From CAISIP01 sp031396205 (GTDB lineage Bacteria > Pseudomonadota > Gammaproteobacteria > Burkholderiales > Burkholderiaceae_C), in contig JANNKH010000127.1 in the NCBI GenBank assembly GCA_031396205.1, forward strand, positions 124,001 to 188,000: DNA of 64,000 bases, written 5' to 3'. Numbering within the stretch: the first letter of the stretch is position 1; each line of letters starts with the position of its first letter. Below the pieces are notes generated by a model. That model was not told the DNA's origin, ran no database searches, and worked only from the letters and a program-made list of their open reading frames with translations. Position numbers and translations under genes: made by a program. Shown here piece after piece: positions 25,675 to 34,937 of the stretch.

Positions 25675-28600
25675 TCAATAGCACTGGTTCAGACGCCGGT
25701 TGCTCAAGACCAGGGAACCATCTTCGTCCAGCCAGGCATCGAACAGTCCGACGCCCAGGTCGGCCAGTGCCAGTACGTTGCTGGTAGCGAACGCACCAAA
25801 ATCCAGCGGCGGCGGAATGAATGCGGACACCTTGAATGGGCCGATCAGATTGGTATCGCAGCTAAAGCAGATGCCCGGGATCGTGATCGCACCGGCCTGG
25901 GTCACGGTGATCGTGCCGCCATTGAGATTGACGTTGCCGGCGCCGAAGAAATTGAACACGTCGGCATTGATCGACGCGAGCGCCGCAGCCGAGTTGATCA
26001 GCGACAGGTCACCGCTGGTGGCTGCGAGATTGAAGATGCCCGCCTGGATGCTCGCAGTGGCGCCAGCGCCAGCGCCAGCAAGCAGGAAGACGCCGCTGTT
26101 GGACACCATGTCGAGTTGCGGCGGATCGATGATGGCAGCGCCCAGCGCACCGCCCTTGAGCTCGATCGGGCCGTAGATGGTGCTGATGACCGCCGCGTCG
26201 TTGGGCACGAAGATGCCCGCCGTCGCGGCTGAACTGGCACCACCCTGAATCAGCAGCTGGCCGGCAACCAGGGTGTGTTTGCCACCGGCAGAGATCTCCG
26301 TCTTGCCCAGGCCGTTGGTACTGCCGATCTGCACCAGCCCGGCCGAGTCGTAGTCCATCAGGATCACCTGATCTGCCGCAGTCTTGATCGCCGCCGATGA
26401 GCCACTCAGGCTACTGGTGTTGACGATCGACAAGGTGGCGGTTCCGATCGTGGCGCCGTCGCCCTGCAGGTTGATGGTCTGGTTGCCGGTGGCAGAAATT
26501 CCGGCAAACGGGTTCGTTACCGGCGATGCACTCGACAAGCTGATCGCAATCGTATCCGCGGTAATTGACTGCGCGCCCGATGTGCCGATGTACGTCAACC
26601 ATCCGGCCTGGTTGTCGATCGTCAATCCACCACCGACGAAGACGGTCTGGATTGGACCCAGCGACTCGATGCTGGTAACACCGGTGCTCGTCGTCGCCGC
26701 GGGAGCCAGCAGTGCCAGGTTACCGCCTACCGTGATCGACTGGTTGCCGGTGCCGTTTTGCTTGACCCAGGTGTCGGAGCCGAATCCGCCTCCGGTGACC
26801 GACATGTTGCCGGTGACGTTGATGCTCTGCTGGCCACTGGTGTTGTTGCGAATGGCTGTTTCATTCGATCCCGGGACGCTGCCGCTACCGCCGACCATGG
26901 CCAATGTGCCTTGCACGGTCATGTTTTGCCCGGTGCCGGCCAACAACGTCGCACCTGCATCGTCGCCAGCGCCGCCGGCAAGGGTCAGGTTGGCCGAGGT
27001 GCGCAAGCTCTGGAAACCGGCGGTGGACATGATGCGTGCATAGGCACCGGACGCGGAACCACCGGTAAGACTGATGTCGTCGGTCCGGTCCCGGTTGGAT
27101 GAGACGTTGCCAATGGTCTGTGTGCCCGTGTTCGTTACGATCTCCGCAAATGCATTGGCCGCGGCGCCGATCAGCGAAATGTTGCCGCCTGCATCGATGG
27201 TCTGACCCGTATCCGCCTTGATGAAGGCCTCCGATCCGACACCGTTCCCCGCCTGGACCAGGATCGAGCCGGACGGGTCGTTGCCAAAGGATGTCGATGT
27301 ATTGCCGATGGATTGAAAGCCCGCCGTCGACTCGATCGAGGCTTTCATGCCTGCGCCTGACCCGCCCACCACGGACAGGTTTTCGCTGGTCAGGATCGTC
27401 TGGCTGCCTTGCGCCAGGATGCGCGCGATGCCGCCGGTGCCGGCCTGCACCAGTACGCTGTCAGTGGCGTCGTTCGAACTGTTGGAGGTCGATCCGATCG
27501 TTTGCGAACTCGCCACACTGCGGATTTCGCCCGATGCACCGGCCCCGGCGCCACCGACGACGCTGATTGAGCCGCCGCTGCGGATGGTCTGATTGGTCTG
27601 TGCCTTGACCGACGCAAATGCGCCGGATGCGGTTCCGCCTTGCACCAGGATGTTGCCCGTCGGGTCGTTGCGGAAATTGCTCGCGTTGCCAATGTCCTGG
27701 CTTGCGTTGATGCTCTCGATCACAGCAGTCATGCCAGCCGCCGAACCGCCCAGTACCGATATGGTCTCACTGGCCCGAATGGTCTGGGCGTTATTGGCCC
27801 GGATACCCGCCGTGCCCCCGGAGCCGGCCTGCACCAGGATATTTGCGGTTGGATCGAAGGAGGTGTTTCCACTGAACGTTGTCGTTGAACCCACCGACTG
27901 CGACGTACCGCCAAAGATCTCCGCCAAGGCGCCCACGCCAGAGCCGCCGAGGACCCGGATATCGCCCGAACTCTGCACGGTCTGCGCAGCGCCGGATCGG
28001 ATCGATGCCGTGGCGGCATTTCCGGTACCACCCTGTACCAGCACCAGATCGGTGGCCGTGCCAAACACGGTCGTGCCAATCGACTGGCTCCCCGAGATCG
28101 ACTGTATCGCGGCCGATGCGCTGGCGCCGCTGCCACCTTGCACGATGACGTTACCGGCCAGGCTGGTGACGGTCTGGCTGGTCCCGGCCTGCAGCAACGC
28201 CGCCGCACCGCTGCCGCCACCCAACACCGAGACATTGCCCACGGCCCCGCTGTTTTGGCTTTGGCTCGCTTGCACACTTGCCGCGGCGCCATCGGTCGCG
28301 CCACCCTGCACCAGCAGCAGATTGCCAGCGCTCAAGGACTGGCTGCCGGTTGAGCCGATATTGGCCAATGCACCGAGCACCCCGGCCGAGCCGCCAACGA
28401 CGCGAATGTCGCGGCCGGCGTTCAGTACCTGGGTAGCGAACGGCGTTATGTGCTGGACACTGGCCGAGCCTGCATTGGCGCTGACAAGAATGTCGCGCCC
28501 GGCCGATAGGGTGCTATTGCCGAACGCACCAGCCTGCGCCACCGAAACGCTTTCGCCAGCTGTCGCACCTGCGGCTATCACGATGTCCTGGCCGGCGCGC

Positions 28601-31600
28601 AAATCGTAAGTGTTGGCAATGATGGTTCTCGGTCCACCGCTGGCCTGGATACGCAGGTCGGCCACGGCGTTGAAGCCGGAACCGGCATCCAGGGTCAATG
28701 TCGTGATGTTGCCGATATCGCCACCCACGACGATGTTGCCATCGGTTGCCGTCAATGCAAACGCGGATGCAACGGCCGGACTCAACAGACCAAGCAACAA
28801 GTCAGGCCCGCTGCGCGACAGGATCAAGCTGGAAAAATTGCCACCGATGTCGTTGACAGAAACGGCGCCAGTACCACTGGCTGACGTGGTGATCGATAAC
28901 TGGGTCAAGGCGGCATTGGCCAGGTCGACTTCAATCTCGTCGCGGGCCGACACAACCAACCCTACTGCACCACGGGTCAGGATCGGGGCTGCGGCACTGC
29001 CGACACTGCCATTGGATGCGTTGAGCGTGGTAACCCCACTGGCCGCACCATTGCCGTCTCGGGTATCGATCTGAAACGGCTGCGCGCCGACCCGTACGAT
29101 GTTGCCGTTGTCCGCAGTCAGCGCGACGCTGCCCCCCAGGCTCAGTATCTGTTCGACATTGACATGTTGGTTCGCGTCACCGCTGGTTTGCGCGGTGACC
29201 GAGCCTCCACCGCTATTGACCGATGTCAGGTCCACCCGACCATTGATGGTGTCGACACTGACGAATCCACCGCCTGTGACGACCGAGGTCAGCACGATGT
29301 TGCCCCCGGCGCTCAGGATCAGGCTGCCGTTGCCCATGGCCACCGCGTTGGCTGCGATGTTGGCTGAAGGCGCAAAGACGTCGACGGAGGAATTACCCGC
29401 GGCTCCGAAAGTGCCCGTCGTATTGATCACGATGTCCGTGATCGTGGTCGACGTCTCGGTGTATCGATCCGTCATCCCGGTGTCTGAGGCCAGTTGCAGC
29501 GCCAACTGGTTACCCGTCGCCACGTAGGTCAGCAGCTGGTTGACGCCGTTGCCGCGCACCCGCGAACCAGCACCAGCACCGGCGACACCTCCGTCGGCAG
29601 ACACAACGACGTTGCTCAGCGCGGCATTTGATCGGACATCAAACACGCCCCCGGTCGAAAGCGTGAGGCTCGTCGTATTGACCAGGCCATCGGCCAGAAT
29701 ATTACCGCTGTCGGTTATCAACTGAACCGTCGGCGCGGTAACCGTGGCCCCGCTGGCCGTCAGACTAATGCCGTCGGGAGCGATGATGGTCACATTGTTG
29801 GCAGAGAGGTTGACCGCGGTGCCCGGCGCATAGGTTGCCGTCGCATCGACCGTCAACGATCCACTCAGCGCGGACAAATTACCCGTATTGAACGTGGTGC
29901 CTGTCACATTCAATGCCGTACCGGAGCTCATGACGCCGGTATTGAGCGTGTTGGCATTGACGCTCGTCGTGCGCGCGGCGCCCGTGATGCCGCCAGCGAC
30001 ATTCAATGTGTCGCCCGAGACAGTCTTGTCGAAACCGCCGGTGATGGCCTGCGTCGTGATGCTTTGCGCCACCATGCCAGCCGTCACCGTCACGATGTCG
30101 GTCTGGCTGTTGCCGCCAAGGAAAGTCACGCCGCCAGCGATACCCGCGCCGCCAACCGATATCGAACCACCGGCAATCAGCGACGTCAGCGTCGCGCTGG
30201 TCACCGCCCCGCCGGTGCTGATGTCGCCAGCGGCTCGAAGGCTGACCCGGTCGGCCACCGCGCGGAAAGCGTTGCGTGATGTTCCGGTTCCCGTCACCGC
30301 GCCGGTCACCGCGAGATTGCCGCCGAAACTCTCGACGCTGATGAAGGTCAGGCTGTCGAGGCCACCTGCCACCAGGATATCGCCCCCTGCATTGAGCACC
30401 AGCTGGTCGGGAATGGCGCCGTTGAAGTTGGACCGATTGGTTCCCAGCGTGGCTATCGCTCCGGCCGACAAGGCTGCGCCACTGGCCAGGTCGACGCTGT
30501 TGGCGTTGATCGAGTTGGTCATCGGCGATGCCTGAGTCAGTGTCGTACCGGCGCTCAGCGACAAGCGGTCGAGTCCGGTGGTGGCCAGATTCACATTGCC
30601 AAACGCCAGTCCGCTGGCACCGGTTGCAGTGAAACTGAACAAGTCCAATGCACCGGCAGAGCGTACCAGGTCGCCGACGGTGATGACGGCCCCATCGCTG
30701 CTCGCCGTGACGTCCAAATCTGCCGAGGTGAAAGTCGACGCATTGCCGATGCCGATACCGGCCGCCGACGCCGACAAACGGATGGTGGAGAGCGAACGCT
30801 CGACCATGCCGTCGGTGGCGGCTACATGGAACTGTCCTGCGCCAGAAGTGATGTCGACCGTACCGCTGGTGTCAATATTGACTGGCGCAATAGCCCTGCC
30901 GATATCGGTGCCGGCGTTCAGTGTCACGGATTCTGCAGCACCGGCAATGATGTCCAGCGGTCGCGCAAACAAGGCGTCTCCGATGGCGCTACCGGCGATC
31001 ACCGATACATTGCCCGTTGCGCTGATGTCATTTGCGGCATTGTCCAGCGTCGTTCTTACCGAGCCAACAAAGGAGTCCAGACTGACATTGCCGAAATTGC
31101 TGTTCACGCCGTTCGCACGGATCGAGGTGAAATCGATGTTGCCGGTCGCTTCCACCTCTACATCACCATTCGAGCCAACGCCGGCCGACAACTGACCCAG
31201 CGTGGCAGCGCCGCTCCGGACCGACACGCTGATCGAATCACGCGCCGTCAGATTGCCGGTTGCGCTGAGCGAGCCTTGATCCGCCGACAGGCTGATGCCG
31301 CCCGACACGCTGCGATCAACAGCGCCAGTGAGGGTGAGATTGCCGACGCCGTTGTTGCGAACCGTAAAACCATTGGCGGCACCGACCGGTTCCGCATTGC
31401 CAATGGTGATGGTGTTGTTGGTCAGCTGGCTTACGAATGCCGAGGGCGAGAAGGAGCCACCTGCCTGGACGAAAACGCCACGCGACACGGCCATGCTGGT
31501 CACGCTCACATTGCCTTGTCCCTGGTTGTTGATGTCCAGACTTTCCCCGACCACGACCGTTCCAAGCACGATGTTGTTCGCGGTTCGATGGCTCGTGCGC

Positions 31601-34368
31601 GGGAAGTTGAACGATGTTTCGAACTCGCCGCCAGCGTCGATCTCCACATCGCCGCCCGCAGTCAGGCTGGTCACCGTCACATCGCCGTTGTCGCGGTTAT
31701 TCAGATTCAGGCTGCCGGTTCCACCCGCGGTCAGTGTGCCGGCAACGATGGGACTGGATGTGGCGCACACCCCCACGCTGTCGTTGTCACACGAGCCGGT
31801 CGAGACATCGATGCCGGAACTGGCCGTGGTTGTCGCAGAACCTATGGTGACCGCGCCCGGTGCATTGATCGACAGGCTGGCACCGGTCATGGTGCCAACT
31901 GTCACCGCGGTGGATGCGAACAGGTCGACTGGGGCGCCCGGCAGCGTCAAAGTGGCCGCATTGAGTGCACCGTTGGTCACGCTAAGGCTGAAACCGTTGG
32001 CCAAACCGCCGTTGGATACAGCCGTAGCGACAAGCACGCCACCACCATCGGCCAGGCTCAGCGTCGTCAGATTTGCGGCCCCGGTGAGCGCAATTGCGGC
32101 CAGACCGGCGACGGTTCCACGCATTTCCAGGCTGTCCAGCATCGGGGCGCCCGTCAAGGTGACGTGGGTCGGAGACGCAATATCAATCAGTTCGAGCCGC
32201 GGCTGGACCAGCCCGGAAGGAGACGCGATCAGAATCGGCGCTGCCTGTGACCCGGCTGGCCCGGTGCTGTTGTTCGTATCCAGCCGGACGAACGGCGCGG
32301 TGATCCCGCCCCCTGCCGCCTGCTCCATGCCGCTCGATGATGTCAGGATCACATTGGAAGCAGCGCTGATCGTCCCCAACCGCAGCGGCCCGCCGGCGAC
32401 GCCGTTGAGCGTCACACTGGAGCCGGTCGAGGTGGCATTGATACGATCAGTCACCAATACCGTGCCGTTGATCGAACTGGTGGCATTCAGGTTGGCAACG
32501 CCTGCGTTCAGCGCGTTGATGAACACGTTGCCGGCCGTCGCGGTCAGGCTGGCGGTGCCGCTGGTGGAGTAGCTGCCACTGGAGACGCTGCTACCGGTCG
32601 CCTGGATGGTTCCAGCACCAGCATCGACATCGGCATTGAACACCGAGCCGTTCGTCGACGCCAGCGTCACGGCGCCGCCTCCGCTGGAAATGGCTCCGGT
32701 GTAATTGAGCGAGTCAGCCGTCATCAGGTCGACCGCGCCACCCGCAGTCGTGATGCCGCCCGGACCCGTGATCGAGTTGGCCCGCAGCGTCACGGCACCG
32801 GCCGTGGTGGTGATTCCGGTCGTATTGAAAATCGATCCGGAGTCGAACATTGCGCCGCCTGCCATCATCGTCAATCCGGCGCCCGCGGTGGTGAGCGCAA
32901 TGGCATCGCGCACATAGATATCGCGTACTGCCTGCAGCACCACATTGCCGCCCACGGCGGCCAATGTCAGCGGCGAAATCGTTACGACGTTACTGGCAAA
33001 GTCGGCGAACTCGTCGACCACGATCGGCAGGATGCCGCTGGTCAGCGAGACCAGAATATCCAGCGGGTCCAGCAAAAGGCTGCCATTGGCGCCATGCGAC
33101 GAGCGCAGGTCGGCGCTTCCGGTAAATGCGAGGTTCGCCTTGCCCGAGACCTCGGCAAAACCGCCATTGCCGCCTTGCGGCCCACCCCGAGCGGACAGGT
33201 CGCCACCAAAGCGCGTATTTTCGTCGGCCCAGACAATGACGCGGCCACCATTGCCGTCACCGGTCGCATCAGCGTTGAGTTTGGCGCCCTCGCCCACGAA
33301 CACCCGTGCGGCGTTCTGGACCTGGGCGTTGGCGCCCTGAAAGTCACCGCCCACCAGAATCTGGCCGCCTGCGGCGCTGCCCGATGCGATCAGTTGTGCG
33401 CTCGACTCCAGCGCAACCCGCGTACCCAGAACATGGATGTCGCCACCCGTGCCGGACGCACCGCTCGCCGACACTATTCCTTGCACCCGGGCCGTGCCTT
33501 CGCCCCCCTGCACCAGGATGTTGCCGCCAGAGAGGCCATCGGCTCGTGTGACGCTGTCACGGGTCAACGTGATACTGTTGCGACCCGACAACACTATGCT
33601 GCCGTCGGCGTCCACCGCCATGCGATTGGCACGGATTTCGCCGCTGTGGCGAATCGACCCTGCAAACACCCGCACTGCGCCGTTGTCAGCCAGCAATTGG
33701 CCCAGGTTCAGAACCGAATCGGTCGGCGCCTGGATCTCGAACCGGATGCCGTCCAGGTCCAGGCTGGTGATTTCCAGCTTGCGGCCGGCGGCAAGCAGAA
33801 TGTTGCCATCCGGCGCATGGATGATGCCGCTGTTCTCGATATCGGGCGCGATCAGCGCAATGCGTCCACCCGGGCCCGCGGTAATCATGCCTTCGTTGCG
33901 GATGGCTCCGGCGCCCGGTCGCGCCAGGAAACGCAGCTTGCCGGCCAGGAAGTCGGCGTCCGACAAATCCAGCGTGGAGGCAACAAAACTATTGGTATCG
34001 ATGCGCGCAGCGCCGCCGATGACGATGCCATTGGGGTTGATCAGGAACACCTGCCCGTTCGATTTGAGTTGTCCCAGCAGTTCGGAAAGGTCGCGCCCGA
34101 CGACCCGGTTCAGCACCGCGCTGGTGCTGGACGGTTGCACAAACTGCGTACTTTCCGAGGCGCCTATCGAGAACTGGCGCCAGTTGATGATGGCGCCGTT
34201 GGAGGCATTGATCTGCATGGCGCCGGCGCCCGGCTGCGCAATCGACACCTGGCCATTCACGACCGAGGCCCCGTCGGGCAATGCAAATGCCGACATGCCC
34301 CACGCGGCATGCAAGGCGAGTGCAAGTGACCGCACTCGCGGGAACGTGGCTCTTTTTCCGATGTTCAT
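25675..34368 (-). CDS. TpsA: filamentous-haemagglutinin-like exoprotein
   Basis: A 2897-residue product from the ATG at 34368, preceded by GGGGG. The signal peptide ends around residue 29. The TPS secretion domain has NGAIINWRQFSIG, FVQPSSTSAVLNRV and the NPNG box at residues 111-114, which target it to TpsB. The rest is a long, low-complexity beta-helix rich in Gly, Ala, Ser, Thr and Asn. Residues about 2010-2570 form a periodic array with LVQGG and VLGG cores. Cys is rare: a pair near the middle (GSCDNDSVGVC) and three in the last 80 residues (CFSC and a final QCY). Terminal Cys can anchor such proteins to the cell, as in HMW adhesins; that is an inference here. Function could be adhesion, biofilm or contact toxicity; I see no toxin domain. 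Confidence 0.92.
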   Translation of the reverse strand: MNIGKRATFPRVRSLALALHAAWGMSAFALPDGASVVNGQVSIAQPGAGAMQINASNGAIINWRQFSIGASESTQFVQPSSTSAVLNRVVGRDLSELLGQLKSNGQVFLINPNGIVIGGAARIDTNSFVASTLDLSDADFLAGKLRFLARPGAGAIRNEGMITAGPGGRIALIAPDIENSGIIHAPDGNILLAAGRKLEITSLDLDGIRFEIQAPTDSVLNLGQLLADNGAVRVFAGSIRHSGEIRANRMAVDADGSIVLSGRNSITLTRDSVTRADGLSGGNILVQGGEGTARVQGIVSASGASGTGGDIHVLGTRVALESSAQLIASGSAAGGQILVGGDFQGANAQVQNAARVFVGEGAKLNADATGDGNGGRVIVWADENTRFGGDLSARGGPQGGNGGFAEVSGKANLAFTGSADLRSSHGANGSLLLDPLDILVSLTSGILPIVVDEFADFASNVVTISPLTLAAVGGNVVLQAVRDIYVRDAIALTTAGAGLTMMAGGAMFDSGSIFNTTGITTTAGAVTLRANSITGPGGITTAGGAVDLMTADSLNYTGAISSGGGAVTLASTNGSVFNADVDAGAGTIQATGSSVSSGSYSTSGTASLTATAGNVFINALNAGVANLNATSSINGTVLVTDRINATSTGSSVTLNGVAGGPLRLGTISAASNVILTSSSGMEQAAGGGITAPFVRLDTNNSTGPAGSQAAPILIASPSGLVQPRLELIDIASPTHVTLTGAPMLDSLEMRGTVAGLAAIALTGAANLTTLSLADGGGVLVATAVSNGGLANGFSLSVTNGALNAATLTLPGAPVDLFASTAVTVGTMTGASLSINAPGAVTIGSATTTASSGIDVSTGSCDNDSVGVCATSSPIVAGTLTAGGTGSLNLNNRDNGDVTVTSLTAGGDVEIDAGGEFETSFNFPRTSHRTANNIVLGTVVVGESLDINNQGQGNVSVTSMAVSRGVFVQAGGSFSPSAFVSQLTNNTITIGNAEPVGAANGFTVRNNGVGNLTLTGAVDRSVSGGISLSADQGSLSATGNLTARDSISVSVRSGAATLGQLSAGVGSNGDVEVEATGNIDFTSIRANGVNSNFGNVSLDSFVGSVRTTLDNAANDISATGNVSVIAGSAIGDALFARPLDIIAGAAESVTLNAGTDIGRAIAPVNIDTSGTVDITSGAGQFHVAATDGMVERSLSTIRLSASAAGIGIGNASTFTSADLDVTASSDGAVITVGDLVRSAGALDLFSFTATGASGLAFGNVNLATTGLDRLSLSAGTTLTQASPMTNSINANSVDLASGAALSAGAIATLGTNRSNFNGAIPDQLVLNAGGDILVAGGLDSLTFISVESFGGNLAVTGAVTGTGTSRNAFRAVADRVSLRAAGDISTGGAVTSATLTSLIAGGSISVGGAGIAGGVTFLGGNSQTDIVTVTAGMVAQSITTQAITGGFDKTVSGDTLNVAGGITGAARTTSVNANTLNTGVMSSGTALNVTGTTFNTGNLSALSGSLTVDATATYAPGTAVNLSANNVTIIAPDGISLTASGATVTAPTVQLITDSGNILADGLVNTTSLTLSTGGVFDVRSNAALSNVVVSADGGVAGAGAGSRVRGNGVNQLLTYVATGNQLALQLASDTGMTDRYTETSTTITDIVINTTGTFGAAGNSSVDVFAPSANIAANAVAMGNGSLILSAGGNIVLTSVVTGGGFVSVDTINGRVDLTSVNSGGGSVTAQTSGDANQHVNVEQILSLGGSVALTADNGNIVRVGAQPFQIDTRDGNGAASGVTTLNASNGSVGSAAAPILTRGAVGLVVSARDEIEVDLANAALTQLSITTSASGTGAVSVNDIGGNFSSLILSRSGPDLLLGLLSPAVASAFALTATDGNIVVGGDIGNITTLTLDAGSGFNAVADLRIQASGGPRTIIANTYDLRAGQDIVIAAGATAGESVSVAQAGAFGNSTLSAGRDILVSANAGSASVQHITPFATQVLNAGRDIRVVGGSAGVLGALANIGSTGSQSLSAGNLLLVQGGATDGAAASVQASQSQNSGAVGNVSVLGGGSGAAALLQAGTSQTVTSLAGNVIVQGGSGASASAAIQSISGSQSIGTTVFGTATDLVLVQGGTGNAATASIRSGAAQTVQSSGDIRVLGGSGVGALAEIFGGTSQSVGSTTTFSGNTSFDPTANILVQAGSGGTAGIRANNAQTIRASETISVLGGSAAGMTAVIESINASQDIGNASNFRNDPTGNILVQGGTASGAFASVKAQTNQTIRSGGSISVVGGAGAGASGEIRSVASSQTIGSTSNSSNDATDSVLVQAGTGGIARILAQGSQTILTSENLSVVGGSGAGMKASIESTAGFQSIGNTSTSFGNDPSGSILVQAGNGVGSEAFIKADTGQTIDAGGNISLIGAAANAFAEIVTNTGTQTIGNVSSNRDRTDDISLTGGSASGAYARIMSTAGFQSLRTSANLTLAGGAGDDAGATLLAGTGQNMTVQGTLAMVGGSGSVPGSNETAIRNNTSGQQSINVTGNMSVTGGGFGSDTWVKQNGTGNQSITVGGNLALLAPAATTSTGVTSIESLGPIQTVFVGGGLTIDNQAGWLTYIGTSGAQSITADTIAISLSSASPVTNPFAGISATGNQTINLQGDGATIGTATLSIVNTSSLSGSSAAIKTAADQVILMDYDSAGLVQIGSTNGLGKTEISAGGKHTLVAGQLLIQGGASSAATAGIFVPNDAAVISTIYGPIELKGGALGAAIIDPPQLDMVSNSGVFLLAGAGAGATASIQAGIFNLAATSGDLSLINSAAALASINADVFNFFGAGNVNLNGGTITVTQAGAITIPGICFSCDTNLIGPFKVSAFIPPPLDFGAFATSNVLALADLGVGLFDAWLDEDGSLVLSNRRLNQCY
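26700..28330 (-). repeat. Periodic repeat array inside tpsA
   Basis: About fifteen protein-level repeats of roughly 30-40 residues. Each has a beta-strand with NILVQGG, VLVQAG or SVVGG, then GxGAxAxI, then QTI or QSIG. Long and short units alternate, the long ones including a SNxxxDPTGN spacer. This fits a right-handed beta-helix with paired turns. At the DNA level the copies differ, so slippage is not obviously frequent. Confidence 0.7.
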
Positions 34369-34718
34369 AGTACCCCCAAGCCAGAATCAATTCGACCAAT
34401 CCCACGACGTGCGCCCGTTTGCGCGGCCTCGGTCAGCGCACCGGCCGACCGATACATTCAGCAACAATGCCACCGATGCGTCAATAGAGCAATGGGAAGA
34501 GTACGTAGTACACGACCAAATTCGCCACAACGAGGTTTCATCCCCCTCGATTGGGGAGGCATTTGCTGAAAAACCGTCGCGCGCCCACCACGCTGGCAAG
34601 CCAACTGGGCGCTTCGGCACCCCTTGCGTCGGTATTCTGGCAACGCCCGCACGCCATCCACGAACCTGCATCCGGGCTTGCTAGACTGTCGCCAGCCCAA
34701 CCTGTCAAAAGAAGCTCC
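34369..34718. promoter_or_regulatory. Divergent upstream region of tpsA and the small Cys-rich gene, with a possible tpsA promoter
   Basis: This 350-bp region holds no supported gene. On the minus strand a -35-like TTGACG sits at 34479-34484. A weak -10-like TGAATG lies at 34455-34460, with 18 bp between, roughly 85-110 bp before tpsA. The match at -10 is poor, so confidence is low. A short inverted repeat of C and G runs lies near 34542-34556. A frame is open through part of the region toward the small plus-strand gene, but its composition does not look coding. Confidence 0.3.
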
Positions 34719-34862
34719 ATGACCCTATGCCCCATCGCTGTCGTTGCCGGCTGCAAAAAGTGCCCGGCTTTCAAGATTTGCCCTTTGAAAGGGCTGATTG
34801 GCGACGCCCCCACAACACCGCCAGCCCGGCCAGCGGCCAAGGCTGCCAAACGGCGCAAGTAA
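34719..34862 (+). CDS. 47-residue Cys-containing conserved small protein
   Basis: The ATG at 34719 opens a 47-residue product beginning MTLCPIAVVAGCKKCPAF. It has four Cys, at positions 4, 12, 15 and 21 (C-x7-C-x2-C-x5-C), followed by a Lys/Pro/Ala-rich tail ending KRRK. This looks like a small metal-binding knuckle. I have seen similar small proteins upstream of diaminopimelate genes in Burkholderiales, which is an impression and not a search result. A longer frame up to 34551 is open, but the upstream part looks non-coding. The function is unknown. It lies 75 bp before dapC. Confidence 0.65.
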   Translation: MTLCPIAVVAGCKKCPAFKICPLKGLIGDAPTTPPARPAAKAAKRRK

Positions 34863-34937
34863 GGATCGGCTCTTGCCGCTGGGCCGGACGGCTGCGCATG
34901 GGCGCGACGGTTCGGCGGAGCCCGGATAATCTCGCCC

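Noticed and set aside
26700..28330. CRISPR-like periodicity
   Set aside because: The repeats are coding, diverged at DNA level, and lack identical direct repeats with unique spacers.
26384..33340. Several plus-strand frames (for example 27593-28609, 30826-32250, 31295-32572) over tpsA
   Set aside because: They arise from the repetitive beta-helix codons read backwards. None has a start context or motif.
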